Assembly (NCBI GenBank): GCA_012656075.1
Contig: JAAKBF010000098.1
Location: 248,001 to 312,000, forward strand
Length of the DNA: 64,000 nt
Direction of reading: 5' to 3'
From: Phytophthora hibernalis
Taxonomy: Eukaryota > Oomycota > Peronosporomycetes > Peronosporales > Peronosporaceae
Numbering within the stretch: the stretch's first letter is position 1; each line of letters begins with the position of its first letter. The position numbers and the translations under genes were made by a program. Of the stretch, positions 31,935 through 44,678 are shown in pieces. The notes beneath the pieces were generated by a model, which worked only from the letters and a program-made list of their open reading frames with translations, made no database searches and was not told the DNA's origin.

Positions 31935-32613
31935 ATGCTGGCGGTTCTTCGCTCGCGTCGGTCGGTGCTGCAATTGCAACAGCGTTCGCGCTCTTCCTCG
32001 TCCTCTGGAGCCAAGTCCTCAAGCTCTTTCCGTCGCGCTTGGGACGCGTACGTGTCGCTACTGGAGACGCAGCCGCTCCGTACCAAGATCGTGACGGGTG
32101 GCGTCATCGCGGGACTGGGAGACGTGGGCTGTCAGGTCGTTCTGGAGGGGGAAAGAACCCAATTGGACGCCAAACGCACGGCCATTTTCACCCTCTTGGG
32201 GGATTCCTCATCTCTCCCGTGCTCCATGGGTGGTACGGACTCCTAGGGTCGAAGCTGCCAGGGATCTCGACGTCTGCAGTCGCGAAACGACTGGCGCTCG
32301 ACCAATTGGCCTTTGCACCGACGTTCCTGCCCGTCTTCCTGTCGTCGGTGCTGACGCTCGAGGGCAACGCCCATCAGATCCCGGACAAGCTGCGGGCCGA
32401 TTGGTGGCCCGTCACCAAAGCCAATTGAGCGTCTGGGTGCCGGCGCAGATCCTCAACTTCCGCTTCGTGCCGGGCACTATGCAGGTCCTCTTCTCCAACG
32501 TGGTGGGCCTGCTCTGGAACGCCTATTTATCCTACGTCAGTCACGCAGACGTGTCGAAGGCTCTTGTCGAGGAGGAGGCGACTGCGACGGAATTGAAAGC
32601 TATTATACCGTAA
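31935..32613 (+). CDS. Mpv17/PMP22 family membrane protein
   Basis: Protein of about 226 aa for the inner mitochondrial or peroxisomal membrane. The leader (MLAVLRSRRSVLQLQQRSRS) is basic. Family blocks: WDAYVSLLETQPLRTKIVTG with GLGDVGCQ, PVLHGWYGLL, DQLAFAP, NFRFVP and GLLWNAYLSYVSH. Mpv17 proteins are small channel-like membrane proteins; the cargo is not known. Two bases are missing: one in the G5 run 32198-32202 (LLGGFLISP) and one at 32427 (AAT-TGG-AGC, giving KANWSVWVPAQ). Adding both gives a complete, in-frame family-length protein. The gene starts about 100 bp from the inverted-repeat element. Confidence 0.8.
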
Positions 32614-32702
32614 AGGGTTGAGTGGAGGAATATGAAGACTATTGACGGGCTAACTAACTCTTGAGTGTATATGTGTGTTAAGGCTGTGGATTAAAATCTT
32701 GG

Positions 32703-34022
32703 TTAGTACTGCGGGCTGCCGAATGTATTGTGCAGCGGCGTGGCCAGGTGCTTTCGTGCGGACTGGACGGTTTTGGCCACGAATGAGGCCAAACCAGTGG
32801 GCGGCGTGATTCGATCGCGGAAGCGACGACCCTGTCCGTGGTTTTGGTCGTTCTGGGCGATGTTGGAAGATGAAGCAAAATACGGGGATGGAGACAACCA
32901 AATAGTTGCACTCGCACACTCGGCCGGTTCGCTGACTGCGTTTGGAAGCTCCATCAAGTTGTTGAACAAATCGGATCCGCGTCGGCTTGTGTCCTCCCTT
33001 TTAGACCTGATGGGGCGGATCGTCGTGCGCTTCTTCGGGTCCTTGCGCTTGGCCACCACGTCGCTCGTACTGTTGTTGCCAAGCGGAACAACGTCGTAGT
33101 CAGCGCTGCGCTCGGATGTTGCCAACCGTAAAAGCAGCTTGTCGGATTGCTCTTCTAGCGTCGCTTTGTCAACCGACAGCGTCTTGAGCTCGAACTCCAT
33201 TTGCACCAGATCGGCGCGCAGGCTCGCAATCACCTGATCTTGTGCTTCCAACTGCCGACCCTCAAGGCCAGCAGCTCCTGTGACGGTGGCATCAAGAGCG
33301 GCTTTCAGCGTGTCTCGCTCATTTTGCAGATGCAGCACCTGGGCGTGCGCCGACGAGAGCTCCTCTTCCAGACGACGACAGTGCATCTGAGTCTTGTCCA
33401 GTGCCTTGCGTGCTTCGATACGGTCTCTATCAGCACCACCGATGGAGCTCAGTAGAAGTTGACGCTGTTGTTGTTGCTGCGCAAGCGCATGCAGCAGCTC
33501 GTCGTGAGCTTCTCGCGCTGCATCAGCGTGTCGTTCATCTTCAGCGCGTTGCGCCGCCAGCCGTACGCTTTGCTTGTACAGCGCTTCCTTTTCAACGCGC
33601 AAGCCGTTCAGTTCACGTTCAAGTGCAGCATTTTTCTGCTGAAGTTCGAGTCGCTCATTCTCCGACTCCTTGCGATCTAGCTCATGAGCTCGCTCCTGGT
33701 TCTCCATGTGCGATGCGAGCACTTCGACGTCCTCCTGTAGCTGGCGATAACGCTGTGCCAGGATCTCGTGGGTCTCCTCTTCATTGTCTCCTTGCGTTTC
33801 GTGCTCACTTTCTCCTTGTTCGTGGTCGCTGTCATCCAGATTGTCGGGTGACTCGAATTCAGGCGTGTTGGTAGCAACTGCAGCGTTGGTGCTTTCGGCG
33901 ACAAGCTTCTTAACCTTCAAACGAATCTTGAGATCGTTGGAGTGCCCATTGTGCTGATTGGAGGAAGGTGTCGGGGCTTGGATGCGCTGCTCCCAGTCTC
34001 GTGCTGATGAGGTGGGGTCCAT
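32703..34022 (-). CDS. Coiled-coil protein of unknown function
   Basis: Intact 439-aa intronless frame from ATG 34022. Residues 1-90 are polar and acidic. About 90-300 form a long coiled coil rich in Glu, Gln, Leu and Arg (ENERLELQQKNAALERELNG, DKTQMHCRRLEEELSSAH). The C-terminal 130 residues are basic with KRKDPKKRTTIRP and end in LHNTFGSPQY. A tcatttcg block about 45 bases upstream resembles the initiator motif. No catalytic or binding motif is recognised. It is convergent with the Mpv17 gene and divergent from the coiled-coil gene at 34172, with only 150 bp between starts. Confidence 0.7.
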   Translation of the reverse strand: MDPTSSARDWEQRIQAPTPSSNQHNGHSNDLKIRLKVKKLVAESTNAAVATNTPEFESPDNLDDSDHEQGESEHETQGDNEEETHEILAQRYRQLQEDVEVLASHMENQERAHELDRKESENERLELQQKNAALERELNGLRVEKEALYKQSVRLAAQRAEDERHADAAREAHDELLHALAQQQQQRQLLLSSIGGADRDRIEARKALDKTQMHCRRLEEELSSAHAQVLHLQNERDTLKAALDATVTGAAGLEGRQLEAQDQVIASLRADLVQMEFELKTLSVDKATLEEQSDKLLLRLATSERSADYDVVPLGNNSTSDVVAKRKDPKKRTTIRPIRSKREDTSRRGSDLFNNLMELPNAVSEPAECASATIWLSPSPYFASSSNIAQNDQNHGQGRRFRDRITPPTGLASFVAKTVQSARKHLATPLHNTFGSPQY

Positions 34023-34171
34023 GCTGATGGTGTTGCAAAGTCAACTTATCCGAAATGAGCGACTTCAACCAGGAATACACTAAGATGGCTACACTAAAAT
34101 AGAACGCAAAATATAGAATATAGAAACTGTAGCCATTTCACAGAGCCACCTCGACAATCGTCGAAAGAGCT

Positions 34172-36934
34172 ATGCAGTCGCATCACTTCACGGGCCACGA
34201 CTTGGACGTACGTACGCCACAGTATTGCATTGTATGAGTCTACTGTCGCATCTGCTCTAAGCGCTCGTTTCTCCTACTTGTGGCATGTAGTTGCTTGAGT
34301 CGTACGTTCATGATTGTATCCATCTGTTGCCCAAGCTCCAAGCCGCCACAGATGCCGCGGTGGCAGGCGAAATACCGACACGCTGCTCCGCATATCACAC
34401 TGTGTGTACCAACATGCTCAAGGAGGTGGTGTCATTATTGTCCCTCTTCTCGCCGCGACTGTGTCGGCTTATCGGCCAGGTGTGGGACCTCGCTTCGCTC
34501 AACGTGTTTGTCCTGCTGCAGGTAGCACATACAGCTTTGCAAGATGCTCAGAAACTACGCGACCAGCTTTCATTCACGGAACGTTTCCAAGCAGAAAGTG
34601 TGCAGCGACAGACATTGCTTGCCCAGCGATACGAGGACGAACTTGCTCGTCAGCGAGCAAACGAGCAGGGACTACGAGCTGAATTGCAACGGGTGCGTCA
34701 GCGAGCCAACCGTCTTGCAGTGGAGAACGGTCAGCTGCACCTCGTCGTGGGTCGGGTGTTAGATTCTCAGGCTGCAATGGAAGCCACTCGTTACGACAGC
34801 TCTACTCCTGCTGAGCAGCTAGCTACGCAAGAGCATGTCGGGCCGAGTTTTTGCGACGATATCGCTGCAGTTGGAGATGCCGAAGAACGTGAACTCTATG
34901 GTGTTGGTGACGGTGATGAGGATGCATTGGCGAAAGTCGAGACCGTGCATCCAATCGAGAGCTACGCGACCGACTTTGAGCAGCTCCTTCAAGCGCTTTT
35001 TGAAGGGGAGGAACGCAACGTAGCCTTGCTAAATGAAATGGACCGCTTCATCAACTCCACCGCCGTGGCGCTGCTATGGCGCTATGGCTCAATCGAGGAA
35101 GAACACCAAATGATGCATCGAATGCTGAGCGCGAGCACAGTGGGCACGCAAACGGACGGCGTCGCTTTCGAGAAACCTTTGCGTTTGAGCTCGCGAAGGA
35201 GAGATCAGGGGGAATCTGAGAGTGACGACTACGAATCGGATAGCGAAGGTAGCGGCTCTCGCGTGGCCATTCAGCATCACGCATCGACTCAAGACGAGCT
35301 TGAGGATGCAGATAGTCAGCAACGACTGGAGTCTGCAAAGCACGAGAAAATAGCAGTCACGAAGCACCAAGTGATCCCGGCAACTTTGCGCGCGCAGCTG
35401 GACTCGCGACCTCGTGTTCACCGCATACTTGATAAAGCCCAGCTCAACCGTATTCTGTTGCGGTTGTACCTCGAGAAGCTTGAATGTGACGCACGCACTT
35501 TGCGGCAGCGCCGATTGCAAAGCACTCGCATCACACGTCCAAGGGGGATTGCAAAATTCCTGGCGATGGTGCACTATCCTTCACCGTAGTCCGAACACCG
35601 CTCCATCGCTTCATGAAAGAATTTTTCTTGGCACGCTATGAAGTGCCTGCACTGGCCGATTTTCACATGATGGAGATCGTCAAAGCTGCCTTTTCTACCA
35701 CGAGCAGCTCAAGATTGCTCTTCGTCGAGGCGCCGTCTTCGCATCCAGTGCACTCATTGGATGTCTGCCTGGGGTGCCTGACAGCCTTGTTCAGCACATG
35801 CCGAACCATCAGCATCAGCAGCAACTGCATAATCAATCTGCACTGAACGAACATCCTGCCCAAGAACTTTTCCAGCAACAGCAGCAGTTTGTTGCTGCAG
35901 ATGTCCGTGTGGCACTCTTTAGCCGCCTTTGCGAGCTCGTTCCTTTCGAAACAACGACGAACTCGTCAGCGGTAGGCGGAAATCTGTCGGTCTGCTTGTT
36001 GAATGCTGTAGTGGATGTTCTTGGTGACGTTCTGGAGCTGGACCCTGCCGTACGATCACTCGCTGAAGTCGAACATGTCCCGACCGAAGCAAACTGGGGA
36101 TTCCCACGCGAGCTAGCTGTGGAATTGCTGAATCAGCACCTTCCGTTCGTTGACCAGGCAATTCTTGAGGATGCCAAAGCCCGAATGGTTCAACTGGCCC
36201 CCGTGATACGGTCGGTAGAACCCTCAGTCGGTGATGCTATTGCAGCAGACTGTATCGCCGTTGATGTTTTCCTCGCACTCTTTGCGACCACGTGGTTCGA
36301 GTATGATCAGCGACTCCAAGACAAGCTGCGCGATAGTTATCGCCATCATTTGCTACTGTCGTCGCCCTTCGCTAAGAAGCAATTAGCAGTAAGAGAAAAC
36401 ACGATCATCGAGACCAACCGAGAGACTACACCCCGAGACAGTGAGGGTCAGGCGGAACGACCTTTTAGTCGTATGAGCATTCGACGTTCCACCGCAATGC
36501 TGCCGACGCTGCCGATAGGATCGGTTGCCATCGCGGCGATAATGACACCTCTGGAAATGCTCATTCAAGCGTGCAAGTCGCTTGATAATGAGACGCTGTC
36601 ATTTGTGGATATTGAGGAGCTTGAAGGGGTATTTCGCGGTCTACTGGAAGCCAAGCAGATCGACACTAACCGGCAGTCCATCAAAAATCAACACAAAGAC
36701 GGTCATGAGAAACCGGCCACCGCGATATCTCTTGGTGGCGTGACTGAGACAGACTTTGTGTTTCACGCACTTCAAGCGCTTCGGCGGCGGCGCAACAGCT
36801 ACGGACTGCGCACAAACAGTAGGCACCTCCGAGGTTTCACTATTAGCTCGAGCCATGCGACCGAGTCTGAGGAGGATTCCATCCCCCTTAATTCACTCAA
36901 GCCTGGTCTGTCCAGCGACAGCTTCAGCAAATAG
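34172..36934 (+). CDS. Large coiled-coil protein of unknown function
   Basis: About 893 aa. A 12-codon first exon (MQSHHFTGHDLD) is joined over intron 34208-34290 to LLESYVHDCIHLL. The first half has coiled coil (RYEDELARQRANEQGLRAEL, RVRQRANRLAVENG) and then an acidic stretch (QGESESDDYESDSEGS). The second half is globular-looking and Gln-rich at its start (HQHQQQLHNQ). Two single-base gaps must be filled to keep one frame: the G5 run 35543-35547 (RPRGDCKIPGDGA) and the T4 run 35691-35694 (AAFFYHEQLKIAL). Without them it would appear as two or three genes. I recognise no domain. The structure is like that of cytoskeletal or ciliary proteins but that is only a guess. Confidence 0.6.
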
Positions 36935-37205
36935 TTGCTGTAGCAGAGCCAGCAATAGGGGGTGGTTAGGCAAAACATCAAATGTACGTCGCTGAAAAAC
37001 AAAATGCAACACAAACCATAGCAGCAACAAATTCAAAACTTGAGATCATACACTCGGCCCCTGTCACCGCTGCGGGGGTGAATCAATCGCCTTCGCTAGC
37101 TGACACGAGTTAGCAAGAAATATGCAGGCATCGTGGATGGCGGGCGCTACCTTTTCTTCGTTCTTCTTCTGCTTCCTTGCCCGTCTCCTTCATCAACTAC
37201 ATCAC

Positions 37206-40200
37206 TTAAGTGTAGAACATGCGGTTGAGGACGTTGCTGTGGACGTCGGCAAATTCGAAGTTGGACACGTTCGAGTTGTAGGAGCCCACCGTGGAGGCAC
37301 CATCCGAGCCCTCGTTCAAATAGAAGCGAGCACGTGCCGCAGCCAAGTGCGCATAGTAAACTGGAGTAACAAACGACACAGAGCGAGTGCAGCGCGAGAA
37401 TGTGTAACCCAGGTGGTACGTGAGGCGTTGAATGTCCTCCGCCAACATGTTGTTCTCATCGTGCAGCACCGTGTAATGCCCCGGGACGGTCGTGCCCTGG
37501 ATTCCGCTGTGGCCGTAGAGGAAAAGTCAAATCGATGGGGTTAACAACACCGGTGTCGATCACTGTGCCAGGCATAACATTGCCCTTGCGGTCGGCATCA
37601 CGAGTGTTCACTGGGAACGCTCGTAGGTGGTGGCGCTTGTTCACCACCACGAATGTGACTGGAGGGTTGTAGTCCTCGGAGATCATTTTAAAAGCCTTCC
37701 GTAGCGCACGCATCTCGGTCTGCAGAATGTCAAACATTTGGCCCTCGCTCACTCCATCGCGGTAGTAGATCACATGTTCCGGTTTGCGATTGGTGTTATC
37801 ATAATAAGCCAGGAAGAGTTCGCGCAGCATACTTGGAAGTTGTTGAATATCGCTGGAAGCTTTCTGCGCTGCCACACGCGCAGCGTATTGGGCCGAATAG
37901 CGGTCCATGGATGCCACAACAGCAGCAATGGACGGACGCCCACCCATCCCCGAGCGCGGATGCTCAACATCAGCTCCGATGATAATCGTGGGTGCGGTGC
38001 TAACCAGTGGAAGCGGGTCACGCAGTACCGCGTTCTTTCCTTTCAGTTTCATGTTGATCTTGAGACACACGTTCGCACAAAATTGTGGGTTGGCTCGAGG
38101 AAGATTCACAGAGGCAATGCATTGGCTCGGCAGACCCAGTACCGTATCTGACATGCGCTTAACGTCGCCGTAAACAGGAGAGTTCTTGGCCGGCAAGATC
38201 ACCATTAGTATTTGTGGTGGGCCCATGTTTCGTCTCTCCAGTTCTTGGTGGCACATTTTCATGAGCTCTTCCACTTGTGCTCCACGGTAAAGGTCCTGGT
38301 GGATGAACACGGGATTTTTGTCCTCAAACGGGAGTCCACGCTGGTCTCCCAAGTCGGTCAATTTACCAACAAAGTTTCGGACGTCGCGCTCGCTGGCATT
38401 AGCCGCAACGATTACTCCCAATTCCGAACAGGAACACCTTCGACGAACTTCTTTTCATTGAGACTCCACTGGCCACCTGCCGGGCGCTCAGATACATTCT
38501 GGTATTGGACTTCGGGGGCTTCCATGACGCGGGCATCCGTTGATTCAAGACGCTGGTCCACCTTGACGCCAAATGCCGCCAGGAAGGGATCGTTCTCAAA
38601 GCCTGCCTGGCGAATTTGTTCCATGATATTCTCTTTGCGGTTGCGTGGGGCTGACTGGTCTGGCGAATGATTTCCGCCGTGTCCAGGTCGTTGATGTTAG
38701 CGCACCGCTGTCCAGGAGCAACCTCACAAACCTCAATAGGCAGCCAATTTTCTTTTCCGGGGCGCTTGCTGCCAACGTTCACCAATGGCAGGTTCGGATA
38801 GCGCAATTTCATGTTGTACTTGCCATTGAAGTACGCTGCAACGGACATGTCCTCTCCCTTAATGCTCACAATTGTCTGGTCAGCAGGATGGCCACTCACT
38901 CCAAAAATGGCGCGTTTGCGGTCTTTGCGGTGCGTAGGCACCACCTCAATTTTGCGCAGTGCACGTGCCAACGATTTCATATCACGCTCCGTCAGGTCGC
39001 GAACTTCGTCGGGACCCCGAGCACGCAGAGCTGCCATAGCGAGTTGCATCAAGGGGCCTGGTGAGTAGAACACGGTTGCTGCTTGATCAACGTTCATCAG
39101 CACCTTGTGGTCTGCGAGACGAATCGCTTGGTGGTAGCCCCAACATAGCTCCTTGCCACCCTTCAACGCGTGCGTTTTCTTCATCGTAAAAAATTGCGTC
39201 CGACAGCAACGAGACGCTGAGCGCCAAGGTGACGTGCCACAACATCCAGGGCCTGGAGAACAGGCATAACGTTCACGTCCGGGTTGGAGTAATAGTCCTT
39301 CAAACTGGACGTGGAGATGGTTTCCACCAACTTCATCTTAACGATAAAAGTCCTCGGCCCGCGGAAACCCCGACGAGGTGCGCCATCGGCTGATGGAGGT
39401 TGTGCAGGAGGTGCAGGTGTAGTACTGGGGCCGTCCGGGTTGACGTCTGCGAAATCCTTGGCAGTCCACGGCAACATGGCCGGTGAATAGAGAGCAGCCA
39501 TGCCGTCGTGAACCACTCGAAGGCCTCCAAACTCTCCTTCGTACTGGCGAAGTGCTGCGTTAATCACGTTGCGCACCAGAGAACGAGGCAATGGGCGTTC
39601 GGGTTTGTCTCTTGCTTTGGTGGTGCGTCAGTCGATGGCTCGGCCATCACAACGTCCTTATCGTCCTTTTTTCTTGCTTCGGTTCGTCACCCATACTCTC
39701 ATCCTTTTGGTCAGCGCCCGAAGGACCGTACTTCGAGTCTGCCTGCAGGTCGGGGGAACGATCAACCGTAACGTGATATTTGAAAATCTCCGCCGGCGCC
39801 GCGTCGAGCGAGATACCAAAGTAGTTGACGTTCAGTGGCGTCGTCTTGCCGCTGTTAGCAACACCCGGCCGACGGCAGATCTGCACTTCTTGCTGTAGGT
39901 CGGCGTCATCCGCGGAGACTTCACGAGGGCCAGCGCGGCCGCTCCACTCCTCTTGGATACGCGGATCGGCGATCGGGTTACCGATCTGCTCGTAGCCCGA
40001 TCCGGACACGGTACCTGCGCCAGCTCCTTGTTGACCACGAGAGCCGCCGCCACCGCGGCCACCAAATCCGCCTCGACCTCTTCCACCAAAGCCTCGATCG
40101 CCGCTACTGCCACGATCGCGGTCTACGCTACCGCCACGATCGCGGTCTCCTCCACCACGGCGATCATCTCCACTTCGGTCGCCTTGTCGACTGTAACCAC

Positions 40201-41212
40201 GGTCATCGCGCCCGCGATCACCGCCGCCACCATGCCCGCGATCACCGCCGCCACCATGCCCGCGATCACCGCCGCCACCATGCCCGCGATCATCACCGCC
40301 ACCATGCCCGCGATCACCGCCGCCACCATGCCCGCGATCACCGCCGCCACCATGCCCGCGATCACCGCCGCCACCATGCCCGCGATCACCGCCGCCACCA
40401 TGCCCGCGATCACCGCCACCACCATGCCCGCGATCAGTTCCTCCACCGTAACCTCGATCACCACCAGCTCCGTAGCCACGATCATCGCGCTGGCCACTGC
40501 TAGCACCGTATCCACGATCGTCCCGGCCGCCACTAGCAGCCGCTCCGTATCCGCGGTCGTCCCTGCCGCCGTATCCGCGCTCATCATGGCTTCCTCCTGC
40601 ATACCCTCGGGAGCGGTCGTCATGTCCACCTCCACCACTGCAATAGCTGCCGCTACCTCCGCCGTAACCACGGTCGTCGTATCCACTCCGGCTCGGTTCG
40701 TAACCTCCAGAGGACGCGGAGGCTGCATAACCGCCTCGACTGTCGTACCCCGACGATCCAGCGTACCCCCAGAAGACGCGCCGCGCTCGTCGTACCCCGA
40801 CCCTGCGTAGCCTCCACTGCTGTAGGATGCCCTCGACTGCGGTCGTCGTAACCGCCGTAGCTCCCACTGCCAGAGCCGAAATCGCCCCTCTGCTGTCATA
40901 CCCCGAGATCCCGCCCCATGGGCGTAACCCCTCCTCCTCCACGACTGTAGTCGTCGTACCCCGACGATCGCGAGCTGTAGTCGCCACGGGAGTCGTACCC
41001 CTCTCTGCTGGTCGTACCCCCTCTCTGGTCGTACCCCTGCTGGCCACGCTGGTCGCCGTACCCCTGCTGATCGTACCCCTGTTGCCCCCGGTGGTCGCCG
41101 TACCCCCGCCGCTGCTCGGACGGTTCGGGTCCTCGTAGCCGCGACTGTGGTCGCCACCACGCGAGCCGTAGTCGCGCTGGTCGCCGTAGCTGCCGCCTCC
41201 GCTGTAGCTCAT
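37206..41212 (-). CDS. AGO: Argonaute with RGG/GRG-rich N-terminus
   Basis: Small-RNA guided silencing protein of about 1,335 aa, intronless. The first 400 residues from ATG 41212 (MSYSGGGSYGDQRDYG) are Gly/Arg/Tyr-rich with a GDRGHGGG array. N, PAZ, MID and PIWI regions follow. PIWI residues for slicing are all present: IIIGADVEHP, an Glu in the loop before YYRDGVSEGQ, and the His in PVYYAHLAAARARFYL. At least six one-base gaps interrupt the frame, at runs near 37522, 38417, 38647, 39188, 39604 and 39667, with others in the RGG region. Each is fixed by one base (for example FFLYGHSGIQGTT at 37522). Loss of function is possible but a sequence-error origin is simpler. Confidence 0.85.
40211..40435 (-). 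repeat. 24-bp coding minisatellite in Argonaute
   Basis: About nine near-identical copies of cccgcgatcaccgccgccaccatg (given on the plus strand in 24-base units), encoding GDRGHGGG repeats on the minus strand. One unit near 40287 has atcatcacc and codes for Asp in place of Gly. Exact copies imply recent expansion. Confidence 0.9.
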
Positions 41213-42038
41213 GGTCTGGCTGCGTATCCAACTGGAAAGGTGGTCGACAATCTCAGCACTGCATTTCAGCAAGGCGATCACAACACTGCATTTCAGTATG
41301 GTGATGTAGTCACTAAAGTGGGACGGAGTAAAATGGGCTTCAACTTGGGAATTTTGTTGTAAAAAGCGGAGCCTCCGTTGCTGAGTGGTATACATGTACC
41401 GTATATTACATGTAAGTTATATTAATACAGTACCGGTACGTATTAATACACGAGCTGCGGTGCTCCGTAAGCTACATGCATTAATGCCTGGTTCGGCTAC
41501 GCACTGTTGGTTTGTTTGAGAAGGCGGCATGTACAAGAGCATGTTTGACGAGGCCAGCGTCTTCCGGAAGGCTATCAACACCGTCAAGGAGAGCCACAGC
41601 GGCATAATTGCGTTCGACCACAATGCCGGGCGTCGTGAGCAGGGTTTGCCAAAACCAACGCTTTGTGATAAGATCGAGTGGTTGTGGTGGGTTTAGATCA
41701 TGGGGTTTTAAAGTATTAATACAAGTTGCTTGCCGTCGAAATATCTCGGATAATGTAAACTTGGTGATGAAGCTTCGGCATACAAATATCAAGTGTGACT
41801 CCACCAAATAACAAAAAACGGAATTGTTGGGTGGGCGGGATCCCACAACCAGCACAAGGCTGAGCTTAGGGCGTCTGAATTTCGAGTCGAAAGCGTCTCA
41901 ATTCTGCTCGAGTGTTGCAGCCTGCACCTTGTCGGACCGTTGACGTCAGCAGGGATAAAGATACTTTTAAGCCTACGGTATTTATATCGCTTGAGAAATG
42001 GCTACAGTTCTTGACACAACCTCCGAGCTAAGAGCAGC
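41213..42038. other. intergenic with a duplicated segment
   Basis: Upstream of both Argonaute and the TPR gene. A ctgaaatgcagtg-like block occurs twice near 41263 and 41285. A coding-like fragment at 41529-41690 (MYKSMFDEASVFRKAINTVK...) has no partner exons I can identify. Bases 41724-42038 are duplicated at 28.3-29.0 kb. Confidence 0.4.
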
Positions 42039-44537
42039 ATGGCGACCAAGGAGGCAGCGGCGCTGGCCATGGCTGTGGAGGAAGGCAAGACGCGTGACTT
42101 GTACAACGCGCTGCGGACGGGCGAACTCGGTGTCAGGTGAGGAATGAAAACTGAAGTTTTAATCGATTCGCGTGAGACGGGACCGTTCTGATTCCAGGGT
42201 CTCTTTTGCTGTTATTGTTGTTGCAGCCTCGAGACATTGGCGCAGGCACTGTACTTCCTGCAGCATACCGAGTTTACGCTATTCGATGTGAAGGACGCTT
42301 TTCGCTCCTCAACTGGTGAGAAGAGCACACTTCTGATTTACAGACTTCTTGTCATTAACACTGTTCTAACTACAGGGGCAAGCGAGCGCTTCCTGGCCTA
42401 CCGCGAGTTCCAAATCGCGTTGGGTAAGATCGCCCGTGTCAAGTATTACGGCAATTGCAGCGGGACCGACGAGTCGGCTGGAGCTTCTTGGGATGGAGCT
42501 CCCTCGCCAAAGCAGCGCCCGCGGCCAACGGACCTGGGCCTCATGAGCTCGCTAGTGGATCAGTTGACTAGCCATCGCGGCCAACTCGACACGGTGCGAT
42601 GCAACATGACGCGTCTCAGTGTTCTTGATATCCTCGAGCACAATTTGCCACTGCTAGTCCAGAGCTTCCAACTCTACGGTACCCAGAGCCGCCTCTCAAC
42701 GAACACCGCACCGTCAATGCTGTCAACCATAACGCTGGATGGGTTTGTCGACTTTCTCAATGCGTACTTTGAGTATGAAGAGTTTTTCTCGTTCAGCGAT
42801 CTTGCACGCGTGAGTATCGGCCTCGTATTCAGGTTGTGTGGCGAGGTTACTGATATTCGCTCTTGTTCGCGTGACTCTTGTAGATGTCGAGCGACGTGCT
42901 TTCGGGATTCGATAGCGGAGGTGCAAAAGCCGAGTCGAAAGAAAGCAAGGACCAGTGTATCGAGGTGGAGCTGAATTTTGCGCAGTATCTGGAGTTGTTT
43001 TGCCGGGTGGCGTCGGCGTTTCACCACAAGCTGCTTGTAAAGAGGGCGCGCAGCTTCGACGGGCTGTGGAATCTTGCCGGCTTGAGTTCAGCCTCGAGGT
43101 GCTGTTAGAGCACATGCATATCACGCTGATTCCGAGCGATGACTCAAGATCTACAAGTTCTAACCAACAACAGCAAGAGGTTTCAGCCATGACCTTCAGT
43201 GCGAAAGCTCTCACGATAGAATCATCCCAGTCCCCTCACGGCGATGAAGTTTCAGCACTAATTGCAATCGTTCAGAATATTCGAGACGTGCTTCGGCTCG
43301 ATGCTGCTGACCAATCTAAGAAGCCCAGATATCGTGTGAAGCGCGAGGGTAGCTTAATAATGCAAGGTCAGTTGTCCAGAAGGCCAAGTGCCAACCCGGT
43401 TGAGCAAGAATTGTCAGGTAGGAAACCCCCAAGTGTGCACTCGACCAGATCGCAACAACAACCAAAAGTTGAGGAAAGCCCGAAGCCGCTTCCGCAGGTG
43501 GCTATGATACGAGAAGTTGTTATGCCACCAACACTACCTTCGGACGTGATCCAGCAGCTTGAATGTGCCCTAAAATTTCAAAACTTGGGTCAGTACAATG
43601 TACGTAGCCCGTATACTGCTCCAATTTCTGTAAGTGCCGTTGACGACAGCCTTACTTACGTTCATCGTGTATGCAACGCAGATGGCTCTGAGTTCGTTGG
43701 ATTCCTGTGAACAACGTTATCAAAAGCAAATCTCGCTGCCCATCGATAATGCCAGCGGCGTACCCGACCCGATTCAAACGGAAGTCCAGCTCTTTTTGCT
43801 CTTCAAGCCGCAAGTATACACGATAGTGCCCACCGTGACACACAAGCTCTGACAAAATACTATGAGGCAATGAAGTTGTCTCGCCAACTACCAACATCGC
43901 ATCCAGGTCGATTGCTCGTCAAAAGCTGTTTGGGTGTCACCCTATTTTACGCCGGGAGCTAGCATTAGCTCAACAATGCCACCAACTAGTGCTGGATGCA
44001 CGAAAAACTACAAAGAGCAGGGGAGCTGACACACTCCACCTACCAGATAAGCGAGTGGCTGTCAAGACTGATAACAGTTCAAATCATGTCCTCGTCGACA
44101 CTGCGTCAGCAATGAACAACCTCGCATGCTGCTTATCCCAAGACCAAAGTGATTCGGCCTCAAAGTCACTGGACAGCGCGTATTTGTTGTTCAAGCACGC
44201 TCGACAGACATACACGGATGCTTTTGGGCCGGCGCACCCTCGTGTGGGATTAATCTCGCGAAACGTGGATCGCGTACGAGCTTGTCAAAAAGGTGTCGTG
44301 AGTGATGCAGCGGGCGCCCTAGCACGCGGTGAATACGCACATGTAATTCCAGGCAGCACATTCCAGATTCGAGCGTTTGAGTATGTAGCGAAGTCTGTAA
44401 AGAGTAGCAGTAGCAAAGGCAGCAAATCTGGAGGCAAGAAGAAGAAAAATGAGCCAACTAGTTTTTGCAGCGTTAAATCCAACGATTGCTCTTTCAGTGG
44501 AGACTACGAGGACGGGATTGTCCTCGACTTCAAGTAG
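42039..44537 (+). CDS. TPR protein with EF-hand-like N-terminal region
   Basis: About 731 aa in five exons; introns 42137-42226, 42316-42375, 42810-42883 and 43600-43681. The start is ATG 42039 (MATKEAAALAMAVEEGK). The N-terminal half has ELNFAQYLELFCRVASAF, which looks like a degenerate EF-hand helix but without a clear calcium loop. The C-terminal half has tetratricopeptide-like units: ALKFQNLGQYNMALSSLDSC, ALTKYYEAMKLSRQLPTSHP and SAYLLFKHARQTYTDAFGPA, then a Lys-rich tail (SKSGGKKKKNE). Three single-base gaps (near 43077, 43829 and 43957) are needed; with them all phases close. The function is unknown. A pseudogene copy lies at 28.3 kb. Confidence 0.65.
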
Positions 44538-44678
44538 TTTAGGCGAAAAAGTTAATTGACAGCAACGCGAAATTGCCATCAATCTGCACATGTAGTAGCT
44601 ACAGCAAATGTCAAAGTGTTCAAACAATAAGCTTCTGCAAGAAGTACAGTATACGAGTCTATTCGTGAGTTGGTACGG

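Noticed and set aside
40211..40435. CRISPR-like array
   Set aside because: Repeats are 24-bp direct coding units without spacers, inside a eukaryotic gene.
39953..40810. Plus-strand open frame rich in Thr-Ala-Met repeats
   Set aside because: Antisense of the Argonaute RGG repeat; low complexity only.
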